NCBI RefSeq assembly: GCF_000297395.2
Contig: NZ_HF570108.1
Span: 2,015,715-2,079,714 of the forward strand
Origin: Micromonospora lupini str. Lupac 08
GTDB lineage: Bacteria; Actinomycetota; Actinomycetes; Mycobacteriales; Micromonosporaceae
DNA length: 64,000 nucleotides
Reading direction: 5' to 3'
Below the pieces are notes generated by a model. It ran no database searches. It was not told the DNA's origin and worked only from the letters and a program-made list of their open reading frames with translations. The translations under genes were made by a program, and so were the position numbers. Positions within the stretch are counted from its first letter, which is position 1. Every line of letters starts with the position of its first letter. Positions 1 through 8,852 of this stretch are shown here, piece by piece.

Positions 1-3000
1 CCGCCGGACAGGCCGTCGATGGTGCCGGCCATGATCAGTCCGAGGCCCTTTTCCGTGCCGGCCCGCGCGATCTCCCCGAGGTCGCTTCCCGCATCGCACT
101 TGAGCAGCAACTCGGCATCGTCAAGCACGACCACTGCCGGCCCGTTCCTGGCCTCGAGCGCCGCCGTCAGTCCGGCGGAGGTGAGGTTCTCGCTCGTGAC
201 GAGGTCGAGCACCCCCGGCAGACCTGCCAGTTCGCGCAGTGGCGATCTGCGGGGCGCCGCCACGACCACAGGCGTTCCCCTGCGCAGCAGGCCCGCCACC
301 ATCGTCAGCAGCGCGGTGCTCCGACCCGAGCGCGGCGGCCCGGCCAGCACCAGACTCGGAATGACCGTCAGGTCCGGCCCGAGCGCGGCGAGTTCGTCAC
401 CGCCGACCCCCAGCATCGTCCACAGTGGCTCGGCGGGCCGGGCGAGCGCCTCGGTGTCCGCCAGGGTCAGCTCGTCCGGCAGCACGTCGATCCGGAACGG
501 GCGACTGGAGGCCCCGAGGTCCGCGTCCCGCTGGCGGGCCGCCTCGGCGATCTCGACGAGTACGCGCGCCTGGCCCTGACCGGACACGTCGTCGCCGAGC
601 AGCGCGATCTGCGCCTCGGCGCCGTCGGACGCCCGGATCGCGCGGCCCGCCTCGATCTCGTCCGGCAGTTGCCGGTGGTTGATGCCGACCATGCTGTAGT
701 CGCCGCGTTCGGTAAGCCGCAGCACCAGCTTGTCGTCAGTCGTGGACGAGATCCGGCTGGAGAACATCGCCCGGTCACCCGCGAGCACCACGTGGATGCC
801 CGCCCCGGCGCCCTCGCGCAGCAGCGTCAGCAGGCCGGCCATGATCGTGCCGTTGTCGTAGTCGGCGAAGGTCTTGTCGAAGACCTCGAACCGGTCCAGC
901 AGCAGCAGGAGGTGGGGCGGCCGCTCAGCCGCGGCCACACCGGCCCGGTACTCCACCATGCTCGCCGAGCCACTGGCGGCGAGCAGTTGCTGCCGCCGGC
1001 CCAGCTCCGCGACGAGGCGGGCGAACAGCCGGCCGAGCCGTTCGGCCTCGGTGCGCTGCACCACCGCCCCGCAGTGCGGCAGGCCACCGAGGGCGAGCAA
1101 CGCCCCGTTGCCGCAGTCCACCCCGTAGAGGTGGACGTCCGCCGCCGAGTGGACGCGGGCGAGTGCCCCGCCGATGGTCCGCAGCGTCTGCGATCGGCCG
1201 CTGCGCGAGGAGCCGATGATGTGCAGGTGCCCGAGCGTCCCGAGGTCCAGCGCCAACGGCACCTGGTCCTGCTGGGCGGGAAGGTCCACCAGCCCGTACG
1301 CCACCGCCGGAAGGTGGTAGCCGCTGCCGCGGGCCGGCGGCAGCGCGTCCACGGACAGCTTCGCCGGCAGCGCGGGCAGCCAGGGGCTGTGCTGCGCCGG
1401 GATGGCGAGCCGCTCACTGGCGTCCCGGATCGCCCCCACGAGCACCGCGAGGTCGGTCAGTTCGGCGGACGGCTCCGCCTCGCCGCTGCGCCGGCGGGGC
1501 GCCGGGCGGCCGAGATCCGGCCAGGAGAGCGGCGCCAGCCACGGCGCCGGCCGGGCGGTGGTGCGCGCGCCGGGACGGAACCCGCCTACCCGTCCCGCCT
1601 GGAACGGCACCAGCGACGACTGGGCGAGACGGACGAAGGCGCGACCCGGCGTCGACTTCGAGATCGAGGCCGCGTCCGGGGCGTTCAACACGTCCTGGCT
1701 CTCGCTGCTGTCGGTGACCCGCAGGGCGATGCGCAGGTTGGTGTTGGCCCGGATCTCCGGCGAGACCACGCCGCCCGGGCGCTGGGTCGCGAGCACCAGG
1801 TGGATGCCGAGCGACCGGCCCCGCTGCGCGATGTTGACCAGACCGGTCACGAAGTCGGGCAGGTCACGCACCATCGACGCGAACTCGTCGATCACGATGA
1901 GCAGCCGCGGCATCGGGACGCGGGACGGCTCGCGGCGCAGCAGCTCGACGTAGTCGTCGATGTCCTTCGCCCCGGCCTCGGCGAGGATGTGCTCGCGTCG
2001 CCGCAGCTCCGCCGAGAGAGACGTCAGCGCCCGGCTCACCAGGTGGGTGTCCAGGTCGGTCACCATGCCGACCGTGTGCGGCAGGAGGACACAGTCCTTG
2101 AAGGCGCTGCCGCCCTTGTAGTCGACGAGCACGAACGTCATCGCGTCCGGCCGGTTGGCCACCGCGAGCGAGGCGACGAGGGTCTGCAGCAGCTCGGACT
2201 TGCCGGAGCCGGTGGTGCCGGCGACCAGGCCGTGCGGTCCGTCCCGCTTCAGATCCAGGGCGAACGGCCCGTCCAGCGACACCCCCAGCACGGCCTCGGT
2301 GGTCCGGCCCCCGGACGTCCACCGGGCGGTCACCGCGTCCGGCTCCGGCGGCTCCATACCGAGTACGTCGAGCAGCCGGCTCGCGCCCGGCAGGGCGCTC
2401 TCCTCGTCGGCGCCACCGATGTCCCGCAACGGAGCGAGCGCCCGCGCCACCCGGCTCAGCCACTCGGGCGAGACGACGTCCGGGTGGATGTCGTCGATCG
2501 GGGCCGCGAGGGTCTGGGTCACCAGCAGCGATCCGTCGGGCTGCTGGGCGATGACGGCCTGGCACTCCTCGGGCAGCAGCCGCTCCTCGGCGTCCACGCA
2601 GATGGCGTACACGCCGACCGACGGCCCCTCCCGCAGGATCTGCGTGACACCGGGCAGGGACCGCAGCTTCCGTGCACCGTCGAGCACCACGAGGATGTCG
2701 CGAAACGCCCCGTCGGCCCGCTCGCCGGACCGGGCCGAGATGATCGTCACCAGTTCGCCGACCCGGCGGGCAAGTGTCTGGGTGTCGGTGCCGACGGTGG
2801 CGAGGGTGTCCTGGCCGTCGCGGGGGCGCAGGTGGGGCAGCCACCCGGCCCAGGCCCAGCCCCGCTCGTCGTCGGCGCCGCAGAGCAGGTAGATCTGCAG
2901 GTCCTCCGGGCTGTGCAGGGCGCTGGCCTGGGTCATCATCCAACGGGCCGTCGTCCGTGCGATGGCGCCACCGGCCACCCCCACGACGCCGTGCTTGCGT

Positions 3001-4139
3001 ACCGGCACGGTCGCCGGCACGTCGAGGGCGCTCCACCGGACCTCGCGCCGGCTCTCGTCCTGGCTCAGGTCCCGCAGCACCACCTCGGACGGCAGGTCCG
3101 CGCTGCCGACCCGCAGTTCGAGGAAGTCGGGGTCGGTGCGGCGTCGCTCCCAGAGCCGGCGCTGCGGCCCGACGGCGATCAGCGCCATCGCCGCCGGGTC
3201 GGGGAAGTTGTCCCGGCGGGCCAACCGTTCGGTGGTCAGCGCCTCCTGCGCCTCGCCGCTGATGCGCGCCTTCTTCTTCTCGTACTCGGCGAGCCGGGAG
3301 CGGTACGTGGCCCGCCCCTGGCGGCGGGCGCCGATCTGGCCGGCGATCAGCACCAGCGGCGACAGGATGGCGAAGAGCAGCGTGAGCGGGTTGCGGGTGA
3401 CGACGAACGCGGCGCCGGAGAGCAGGACCGGCGCCAGCACGGTGATCAGCGTGAGCGGCCGCCGCTCGGGCGGGGCCGGCGGCCCGGGGAGGGTGAACTG
3501 GGTGGTCCGCGCCGCGGGCAGCAGCCGTGGCGGACGGTTGTAGTCGAGGCCGGTGCGGTCCTCCGAGATCTGGAGCGCGGCTTCCTCCCGGACCGGGCGA
3601 CGTAGCTCCAGCAGGGACGAGCCCGCCGCGAGTTGCGCGCCGGGCGCCCAGACCCGCTCGTCGTCGATCTCCACACGGTCGAGCAGCAACCCGGGCCCGG
3701 TCGGGTGCAGCAGGCACTCGCCGTCCTCGTCGACCCGGACCCGCGCGAGCGCGGGAGCGAGCGGGTCGTCGTTGAGGCGTACGTGGTCGTCGTCCGCGAC
3801 GCCGATGGCGTGCTCACCGACGTCGAGCGGGAACAGGCTGCCGGCGCCCAGGCCGCTGACGACCCGGATCTCCAGCGGACCCGGCGGCCGTGGGGGCGAC
3901 ACGGGTGCCGGGCGGTCCAGTTCGAGCACGCTGCCCTGCCACAGCGGCGCGTCGGCGAGGGTGAGCCCGGGATCCAGCGGAGCACCGGCGACGAAGAGCG
4001 TCGGCGGTCGGCCACCGGGTTCCGGACGGCGCTGGGCCAGCACCTCGGCGAGCTCCGCGACTGTGGAGTCGAGAGCCGCCTCGACCTGGTAGTCGGTGGC
4101 AGGGGTGGACTGGTCCGTCACGGTGAGCAACAGGCGCAC
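1..4139 (-). CDS. eccC: Type VII secretion FtsK/SpoIIIE ATPase (EccC/EssC-like), 3' end outside the window
   Basis: This is the membrane ATPase motor of a type VII (ESX/WXG100) secretion system. About 1379 residues are visible and the frame is still open at the window edge, so the C-terminus is missing. The GTG start has AGGAG 7 nt upstream. Residues 1-75 look ubiquitin/YukD-like, about 80-175 look like an FHA domain, and two membrane helices follow at about 210-255. Three P-loop modules follow: a canonical Walker A GTTGSGKS near 640 with Walker B LLIVIDEF near 750, a degenerate GSSRSGRS near 973 and a degenerate GPPRSGRS near 1265. One intact and two degenerate ATPase modules is usual for EccC. 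The FHA-containing N-terminus is more like Firmicute EssC. The WXG100 gene lies just upstream on the same strand. Family assignment is secure; the substrate range is unknown. Confidence 0.93.
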   Translation of the reverse strand, partial: MRLLLTVTDQSTPATDYQVEAALDSTVAELAEVLAQRRPEPGGRPPTLFVAGAPLDPGLTLADAPLWQGSVLELDRPAPVSPPRPPGPLEIRVVSGLGAGSLFPLDVGEHAIGVADDDHVRLNDDPLAPALARVRVDEDGECLLHPTGPGLLLDRVEIDDERVWAPGAQLAAGSSLLELRRPVREEAALQISEDRTGLDYNRPPRLLPAARTTQFTLPGPPAPPERRPLTLITVLAPVLLSGAAFVVTRNPLTLLFAILSPLVLIAGQIGARRQGRATYRSRLAEYEKKKARISGEAQEALTTERLARRDNFPDPAAMALIAVGPQRRLWERRRTDPDFLELRVGSADLPSEVVLRDLSQDESRREVRWSALDVPATVPVRKHGVVGVAGGAIARTTARWMMTQASALHSPEDLQIYLLCGADDERGWAWAGWLPHLRPRDGQDTLATVGTDTQTLARRVGELVTIISARSGERADGAFRDILVVLDGARKLRSLPGVTQILREGPSVGVYAICVDAEERLLPEECQAVIAQQPDGSLLVTQTLAAPIDDIHPDVVSPEWLSRVARALAPLRDIGGADEESALPGASRLLDVLGMEPPEPDAVTARWTSGGRTTEAVLGVSLDGPFALDLKRDGPHGLVAGTTGSGKSELLQTLVASLAVANRPDAMTFVLVDYKGGSAFKDCVLLPHTVGMVTDLDTHLVSRALTSLSAELRRREHILAEAGAKDIDDYVELLRREPSRVPMPRLLIVIDEFASMVRDLPDFVTGLVNIAQRGRSLGIHLVLATQRPGGVVSPEIRANTNLRIALRVTDSSESQDVLNAPDAASISKSTPGRAFVRLAQSSLVPFQAGRVGGFRPGARTTARPAPWLAPLSWPDLGRPAPRRRSGEAEPSAELTDLAVLVGAIRDASERLAIPAQHSPWLPALPAKLSVDALPPARGSGYHLPAVAYGLVDLPAQQDQVPLALDLGTLGHLHIIGSSRSGRSQTLRTIGGALARVHSAADVHLYGVDCGNGALLALGGLPHCGAVVQRTEAERLGRLFARLVAELGRRQQLLAASGSASMVEYRAGVAAAERPPHLLLLLDRFEVFDKTFADYDNGTIMAGLLTLLREGAGAGIHVVLAGDRAMFSSRISSTTDDKLVLRLTERGDYSMVGINHRQLPDEIEAGRAIRASDGAEAQIALLGDDVSGQGQARVLVEIAEAARQRDADLGASSRPFRIDVLPDELTLADTEALARPAEPLWTMLGVGGDELAALGPDLTVIPSLVLAGPPRSGRSTALLTMVAGLLRRGTPVVVAAPRRSPLRELAGLPGVLDLVTSENLTSAGLTAALEARNGPAVVVLDDAELLLKCDAGSDLGEIARAGTEKGLGLIMAGTIDGLSG

Positions 4140-4178
4140 GGGTATCTCCTGGTCGGATGATCCGTCGGGAACACGGCT

Positions 4179-4212
4179 GGGGCCGCGTGGTGAGTGCGCA
4201 CCACGCGGCCCC
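4179..4212 (-). terminator. Hairpin between the WXG100 and EccC genes
   Basis: A perfect 14-bp GC-rich inverted repeat (4179-4192 with 4199-4212) has a 6-nt loop. It lies between the WXG100 stop and the ATPase start, both on the minus strand. It could terminate or attenuate transcription and so lower expression of the ATPase relative to the small secreted protein. There is no clear U-tract. Confidence 0.6.
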
Positions 4213-4225
4213 GACCGTTCGTTCG

Positions 4226-4522
4226 TCAGCGGCTGAGGCTGGCGGCGGTCTGCGTGTCGGTCTCGGAGAAGGCGTCGCTGACCTGCGTGAGGTACTGGCT
4301 GATGCCCTCCATGCCGTGCAGGGTCTGGTCGACGCTGCCCTTGTACTCCTCGAAGTACGGCCCGAACTGCTGCTGCGCGCCCGGGGTGTTGTAACCACCC
4401 TGGATCAGAGTGTCGATCTTGCTCTTGGCCTGGGTCATCCCGTCCAGCAGCGTCTGCATGTTCTGCTGCAGCCAGCTCGCCGACTCCTGGATGTCCTCGC
4501 TGACGATGTGGTACGTGGCCAT
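4226..4522 (-). CDS. WXG100-family (ESAT-6-like) protein
   Basis: A 98-residue all-helical protein starting MATYHIVSEDIQESASWLQQ, the usual size for WXG100 substrates or chaperones of type VII secretion. Between the two predicted helices, where the family normally has a W-x-G turn, this protein has GGYNTPGAQQQF, so the canonical Trp seems replaced by Tyr. Start: ATG with AAGGAAGGG upstream. It is followed on the same strand by the EccC-like ATPase gene, which fits a partner relationship. Likely secreted as a dimer. The family call rests on size, helical pattern and context. Confidence 0.85.
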   Translation of the reverse strand: MATYHIVSEDIQESASWLQQNMQTLLDGMTQAKSKIDTLIQGGYNTPGAQQQFGPYFEEYKGSVDQTLHGMEGISQYLTQVSDAFSETDTQTAASLSR

Positions 4523-4750
4523 GTCGCCCTTCCTTGCCCTGGTCGGTGGCCCGGCGAGCCGTTCCCTCGTGGACCGTCTTGCGCCGATGCCGCCACCCAC
4601 ACGGATGCGCGCGCCATCCGGTTCAGGGCGCTGTGGATTCCGTCGCGGGCCCGGTCGGGTGGCCGCGCTGAACCGTTTCGTGGGGCCGTCCGTGTGGGTG
4701 CCGGACCTGTGCAGCAGCCCGGTCCGTACCGAGCACGAGGGGGAGCGAAC

Positions 4751-5431
4751 ATGGTGGAGAGAGCGCGGGTCGCGATCGCGGCGATCGGTCTGGCGGCCTT
4801 GGCGGCGTGCGGGGACACCACGGGCGCGGGCGCCACCGCGACAGCACCGCCCCCGGGGCCCGCGCCGGCGGCATCGGCCACCGCGAGCAGCGACCCCACC
4901 CCACAGGTCATCGAGGTCAGCCCCGTGCCGGCGCCGACCGTGGCGAAGACCCAACGGCGGGTCCAGATCTTCAGTGGGCCGTCCGACGTTCCCGTTCCGA
5001 GTGCTCCGGACCGCGGCCGGGGTGTCTCCGTGGTGCAGTTGCGGGCCACGAACCAGGCCGACATCGGCACCTACGTCGCGGACGGCCGGGGCATGACGCT
5101 CTACCGGTTCGACAAGGACTCGGCGAAACCGTCGAAGGCGACCTGCGCGGGCGACTGCGCCAAGACCTGGCCCCCACTGCTCATCTCGTCGCCCGGCCAG
5201 ATCTACCCGGACGGCGTCGACCCGCAACTCGTCGGGTACGTCGAGCGGCCCGACGGCACCTGTCAGGTGACCATCGGCGGCTGGCCGGTCTACCGGTTCG
5301 CCAGGGACACCGCGCCCGGCGACATCCGGGGCCAGGGAGTCGGTGGCACCTGGTTCGCGGTCGCCCCGACCGGTGAGCGCACCAAGCCGCTACCCGAGGT
5401 GGTCACCGTGCCGACCCCCACCGCCCGCTGA
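4751..5431 (+). CDS. Secreted lipoprotein with COG4315/PF03640-type repeats
   Basis: A 226-residue predicted lipoprotein. The N-terminus is a short signal peptide ending in the lipobox LAAC (Cys at about residue 20), followed by a low-complexity Ala/Thr/Pro spacer to about residue 60. The C-terminal part has the pattern of the secreted-repeat family: GMTLYRFDKDSAKPSKATC, GDCAKTWPPL, and a second half GWPVYRFARDTAPGDIRGQG. The function of this family is unknown. The much longer upstream frame is discarded because this ATG has a GGGAGCGA ribosome site and a lipobox immediately follows. It is divergent from the WXG100 gene and 16 nt upstream of the DUF4333 gene, so the two are probably cotranscribed. 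Confidence 0.85.
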   Translation: MVERARVAIAAIGLAALAACGDTTGAGATATAPPPGPAPAASATASSDPTPQVIEVSPVPAPTVAKTQRRVQIFSGPSDVPVPSAPDRGRGVSVVQLRATNQADIGTYVADGRGMTLYRFDKDSAKPSKATCAGDCAKTWPPLLISSPGQIYPDGVDPQLVGYVERPDGTCQVTIGGWPVYRFARDTAPGDIRGQGVGGTWFAVAPTGERTKPLPEVVTVPTPTAR

Positions 5432-5447
5432 GCCCGAGGAGTCGACG

Positions 5448-5900
5448 ATGAACCCAGACGGCGCGTCCGACAGTTCCGCGGTAGTCGGCGCCAGCGGGAC
5501 GGTCCTGCTGGTGCCCCGCTGGAAGCCGGCGCCCCCGCCGCAGTGGGGGCCGGCGACGGCCGGGCCGACGGCGAGCCGGTGGCGGCGTCCCTCCCGGAAA
5601 CTCGTGGTCGCCATCGCGGTCCCGGTCGTTCTTCTGATCGCCGCGGGGACGGTCCTGGCCGTGACCCGGCCCGACCTCCCGCAACGGAAGGTTCTCGACA
5701 CCGCAGTCCTGCAACGGCAGGTGCTCACCGTGCTTCGCGACGACTACCAGTTCGACGCGGACACCGTCGCCTGCCCCGTCGACCAGCCCGTCATCGACGG
5801 ACACCGGTTCACCTGCACGGCCGAGGTCGACGGGACGACGATCACGACCTGGGTGACGGTCAGGGCGAGCGGCCAACTCGACATCGCACGCCCGAGGTAG
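5448..5900 (+). CDS. DUF4333-type single-pass membrane protein
   Basis: A 150-residue protein with a Pro-rich cytoplasmic N-terminus, a basic stretch RWRRPSRKL, one transmembrane helix (about 50-70) and an extracytoplasmic domain. That domain has the DUF4333 pattern: FDADTVACPVDQPVIDGHRF, with the paired cysteines ACP and FTC, and a closing WVTV segment. DUF4333 proteins are small actinobacterial exported proteins of unknown role. Start: ATG with GAGGAG upstream, 16 nt after the lipoprotein gene. Probably in an operon with it and acting at the cell envelope. Confidence 0.8.
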   Translation: MNPDGASDSSAVVGASGTVLLVPRWKPAPPPQWGPATAGPTASRWRRPSRKLVVAIAVPVVLLIAAGTVLAVTRPDLPQRKVLDTAVLQRQVLTVLRDDYQFDADTVACPVDQPVIDGHRFTCTAEVDGTTITTWVTVRASGQLDIARPR

Positions 5901-6079
5901 TCCGCCGGGGACTTCGCGGACGCCCGGGGCCTGGCGCGTGCCGGTAAGAGTTCGTCACGAGGCTGGTAAGTGGCGGACCGTAGCGTCAGGGCTCGGGCCG
6001 ATCGCCAGTGCCGAACCCGAACGGTGTCGGTGGCGGGGCCGCTCGCCCACCCCCTCTCGCGGAGGACCAGGCACCAGCA

Positions 6080-6589
6080 ATGACAACCCACACCTGTGCG
6101 GCCACCGGTCGGCGTCCCGCACTGGACCAGTTGATGTCCGAGCACGCCGGACCGCTGCTCACCTTCGTTCGGACGCTGGTGGCGGATCACCACCTCGCCG
6201 AGGACATCGTGCAGGAGACCTTCATCCAGGCGTGGCAGCACGGCAACCGCCTCCCCTTCAGCGAGGTCCCGATTCGTGACTGGTTGATGGCGGTGGCGCG
6301 GGGCCTGGCCGTCACGTCGCTGCGGGAGGTCGCCGTCGGGCGGGAGACGACCGAACCGGAGGTCGACGTCGCCCAACCGGATCACGCGGACGCCGCCGTC
6401 GCCACGGCCGAGGCGATCATGCTGCTGCGGCGGCTGCCGAACGAGCATCGGGCGGTGCTCCTGCACACCTACCTGGCGGGACGGACGACGTACCAGACGG
6501 CTCGGGTGCTCGGGGTTCCGGTCCGCACGGTCCGGTCCCGGCACCACGACGCGCTGTCCACCCTGCGGACGAGCAGCGCGAGACCCTGA
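6080..6589 (+). CDS. RNA polymerase ECF-type sigma factor
   Basis: About 169 residues. Region 2 is visible as LTFVRTLVADHHLAEDIVQE followed by TFIQAWQ. Region 4 is visible as LLRRLPNEHRAVLLHTYLAG and the helix-turn-helix TARVLGVPVRTVRSRHHDAL. This matches sigma-70 family ECF factors. The ATG at 6080 is chosen because a GGAGG lies upstream, although its 14-nt spacing is long; a GTG/ATG further upstream would add an unconserved Pro/Gly stretch. No obvious anti-sigma gene is adjacent. Target genes are unknown. Confidence 0.85.
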   Translation: MTTHTCAATGRRPALDQLMSEHAGPLLTFVRTLVADHHLAEDIVQETFIQAWQHGNRLPFSEVPIRDWLMAVARGLAVTSLREVAVGRETTEPEVDVAQPDHADAAVATAEAIMLLRRLPNEHRAVLLHTYLAGRTTYQTARVLGVPVRTVRSRHHDALSTLRTSSARP

Positions 6590-6609
6590 CGCAGGGCGTC
6601 TCTCGTGGC

Positions 6610-8730
6610 TCAGGCGGAGGCGCGCAGGCGCGAGCCGGAGGCTTCGACGATCCGCCGCGTGCCGTGCACGGTGACGCCGGTCAGCCGGATGCTCCCCAAC
6701 GCCTCGGGAATGCGCGGATCGGTGCCGAGACGGCCGTCGCTGACGTCGAGCCCGAGCATCGTCCGCAGGAGCAACAGCGGGGCGCCACTGGCCCAGGCCT
6801 GGGGATTGCAGGCGGTGGGGTACGGCACGGGCCGGCGTCCGAGCGAGCGGTCGTACCCGGAGAACGCCTCGGGCAGGCGGTAGTCGAAGTGGGCCGCCGC
6901 CTCGAGCATCGCCATGGCGATGCGGTTGGCCGCGTCCCGGTGGCCGTACCGGGCGAGCCCGGCGGCGATGATCGAATTGTCGTGCGGCCACACGGTGCCG
7001 AGGTGGTAGCCGATGGGGTTGTACCCCACGTCCTCGGTGGACAGTGTCCGGACACCCCAGCCGGAGAACATCGCGTCGGACATCAACTGCCGCGCCACCA
7101 CCGCGGCACGCTCCGGCGGGACGATCCCGCTCCACAACAGGTGGCCCATGTTCGAGGTCATCGAGTCGATGGGCCGCTTGTGGGCGTCGAGGCCGATCGC
7201 GTAGTAACCGCCGCGCGTCGGCAGCCAGTAGTCACGGTTGAACCGGTCGCGCAGATCGGCGGCTTCGGCACGCAGGCGTCGCGCCAACGGGGCGTCGGCC
7301 CACGGGCCGTCGGCGAGTTCCGCGGCGCGGAGCTTGGCGTCGTAGGTGTAGCCCTGGATCTCGCAGGTGGCGACCGGCAGGTCGGGGAGCGTGCTGTCGG
7401 CGAACTGCACACCGTCCGGTGAGTCGCGCCAACACTGGCTGCGCATCCCGCCCGGCGAGCGCGTGGCGTACTCGACGTAACCGTCGCCGTCGCGGTCGCC
7501 GAATTCGTCGATCCACCGGAGAGCGGCGTCGACGTTGGGCCGCAACTGCCGCACCAACGCGTCGTCGCCCGTCCACCGCCAGTACTCCGAGAGCAGGATG
7601 AGCCACAGTTGGGTGGTGTCGGCCGAGCCGAAGCAGGGGCCGTACGGTACGACGCCGAGTTGCGTCAGCTCACCGGAGCGGAACTCGTGCAGGATCTTTC
7701 CGGGCTCCTCGTCGCTGAAGTCGTCCACGGCGTCGCCCTGGTGCGCCGCGAGCGTCACCAGCGCACCCCGCGCGACGTCCGGTCCACAGCTGATGCTCTG
7801 GTAGGCGGTGACGAGCGTGTCCCGCCCGAACACGGTCAGGAACCAGGGCATGCCGGCGGCCAGCAGGACGACCTTCTGGCCGTTGATCTCCTTGACGATG
7901 TGCATCGACATCAGGTCGGTGGCGGACTTGTGATAGACGTTGCGCAGCAGTTCCGAATCCGCGCTGAGGTCCGGCTTGTTCGCCGCCCACCGCGCCGTCA
8001 CGTCGTCGCCGCCAGTGTCGTGCGCCTCGCCGAAGGTGCGGCTGGCCGGTTGGTAGTCCGCACCCTGACAGTTCAGCAGCACGCGCAGCTCGCAGTCCCA
8101 GGTGTCACCTCGCCCCAGGTGCACGTCCCAGATGAGCGCGTCGCCCTCGACCTGGTCGGCAGGCGGGTCGGCCTCGACTGTCGTGCCGGCCGACCAGTGC
8201 GAGTTCTGATAGGAGAAGCGCAGGGCCGAGCCGTCCGACAGGTGGGTTCGCCTGATGTCGGCGATCCTGCTCCGCCCCGCCTTCTTGATCTCGAAGAGGT
8301 CGGCGAAGTCCACGCCGACGTCCAACCGCAGGCGTACGCGGACGGGTTCGGTGCCGAAGTACTGCACGGCGATCCGCTCGTACATGCCGTCTCCGACGAA
8401 CCGTTCCCGGCGTACGCCGATCCTGTTCGCCCGCAGGCCCGGCAGCTCCGAATTGGCGAGGAAGAACGCCGCCGAATAGGCATCGACAGTGCTGGCGCTG
8501 AGCACGAGCGGGGCAAGCCCGTCGAGGGTCATCTGCCAACGGCTGAGATAGCGGGTGTCGTCGTGCACCAGGCCGGCGATGGAGTCGCCCGGCACGTCAC
8601 CGACCGAATTGGACAACATGAAGGTCCGGCCCTCGAATATGCCGATGGAGTCCGAACCCAGTTCCGGGGGCATGTCGCGGTTGGCGCCGCCGTGAGCCTG
8701 ATTCTGCTGTTGCGTCGGCCGTGAATTCAT
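6610..8730 (-). CDS. Glycogen-debranching-enzyme-like glycoside hydrolase
   Basis: A 706-residue protein. The N-terminal third has the GDE_N_bis pattern: FMLSNSVGDVPGDSIAGLVH followed by DDTRYLSRW. The C-terminal (alpha/alpha)6-barrel region carries PWFLTVFGRDTLVTAYQS and WPHDNSIIAAGLARYG, typical of the amylo-alpha-1,6-glucosidase/MGH1-like group. It is expected to be a cytosolic hydrolase of alpha-glucans or trehalose-related oligosaccharides; the exact substrate cannot be read from sequence. Start: ATG at 8730 with GGGAGG 10 nt upstream; an upstream extension is discarded. Convergent with the sigma factor gene, with 20 nt between the stops. Confidence 0.88.
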   Translation of the reverse strand: MNSRPTQQQNQAHGGANRDMPPELGSDSIGIFEGRTFMLSNSVGDVPGDSIAGLVHDDTRYLSRWQMTLDGLAPLVLSASTVDAYSAAFFLANSELPGLRANRIGVRRERFVGDGMYERIAVQYFGTEPVRVRLRLDVGVDFADLFEIKKAGRSRIADIRRTHLSDGSALRFSYQNSHWSAGTTVEADPPADQVEGDALIWDVHLGRGDTWDCELRVLLNCQGADYQPASRTFGEAHDTGGDDVTARWAANKPDLSADSELLRNVYHKSATDLMSMHIVKEINGQKVVLLAAGMPWFLTVFGRDTLVTAYQSISCGPDVARGALVTLAAHQGDAVDDFSDEEPGKILHEFRSGELTQLGVVPYGPCFGSADTTQLWLILLSEYWRWTGDDALVRQLRPNVDAALRWIDEFGDRDGDGYVEYATRSPGGMRSQCWRDSPDGVQFADSTLPDLPVATCEIQGYTYDAKLRAAELADGPWADAPLARRLRAEAADLRDRFNRDYWLPTRGGYYAIGLDAHKRPIDSMTSNMGHLLWSGIVPPERAAVVARQLMSDAMFSGWGVRTLSTEDVGYNPIGYHLGTVWPHDNSIIAAGLARYGHRDAANRIAMAMLEAAAHFDYRLPEAFSGYDRSLGRRPVPYPTACNPQAWASGAPLLLLRTMLGLDVSDGRLGTDPRIPEALGSIRLTGVTVHGTRRIVEASGSRLRASA

Positions 8731-8852
8731 GGCACCCGCACCTCCCCGTTTGGCAGGGGGCGGCCCCGCCGTGCACGATCGCAGTCTAGGACGCGAAAAG
8801 ATGGCCTCGCTGCGATATCGAAGGGCTGTGCCGGCGGCGGCGAGGGCACTTG

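Noticed and set aside
669..3605. 978-codon open frame on the plus strand
   Set aside because: It is the antisense shadow of the FtsK/EccC ATPase, whose frame on the minus strand has clear Walker motifs and membrane helices; the plus-strand product is Arg/Gly/Pro/His-rich with no domain.
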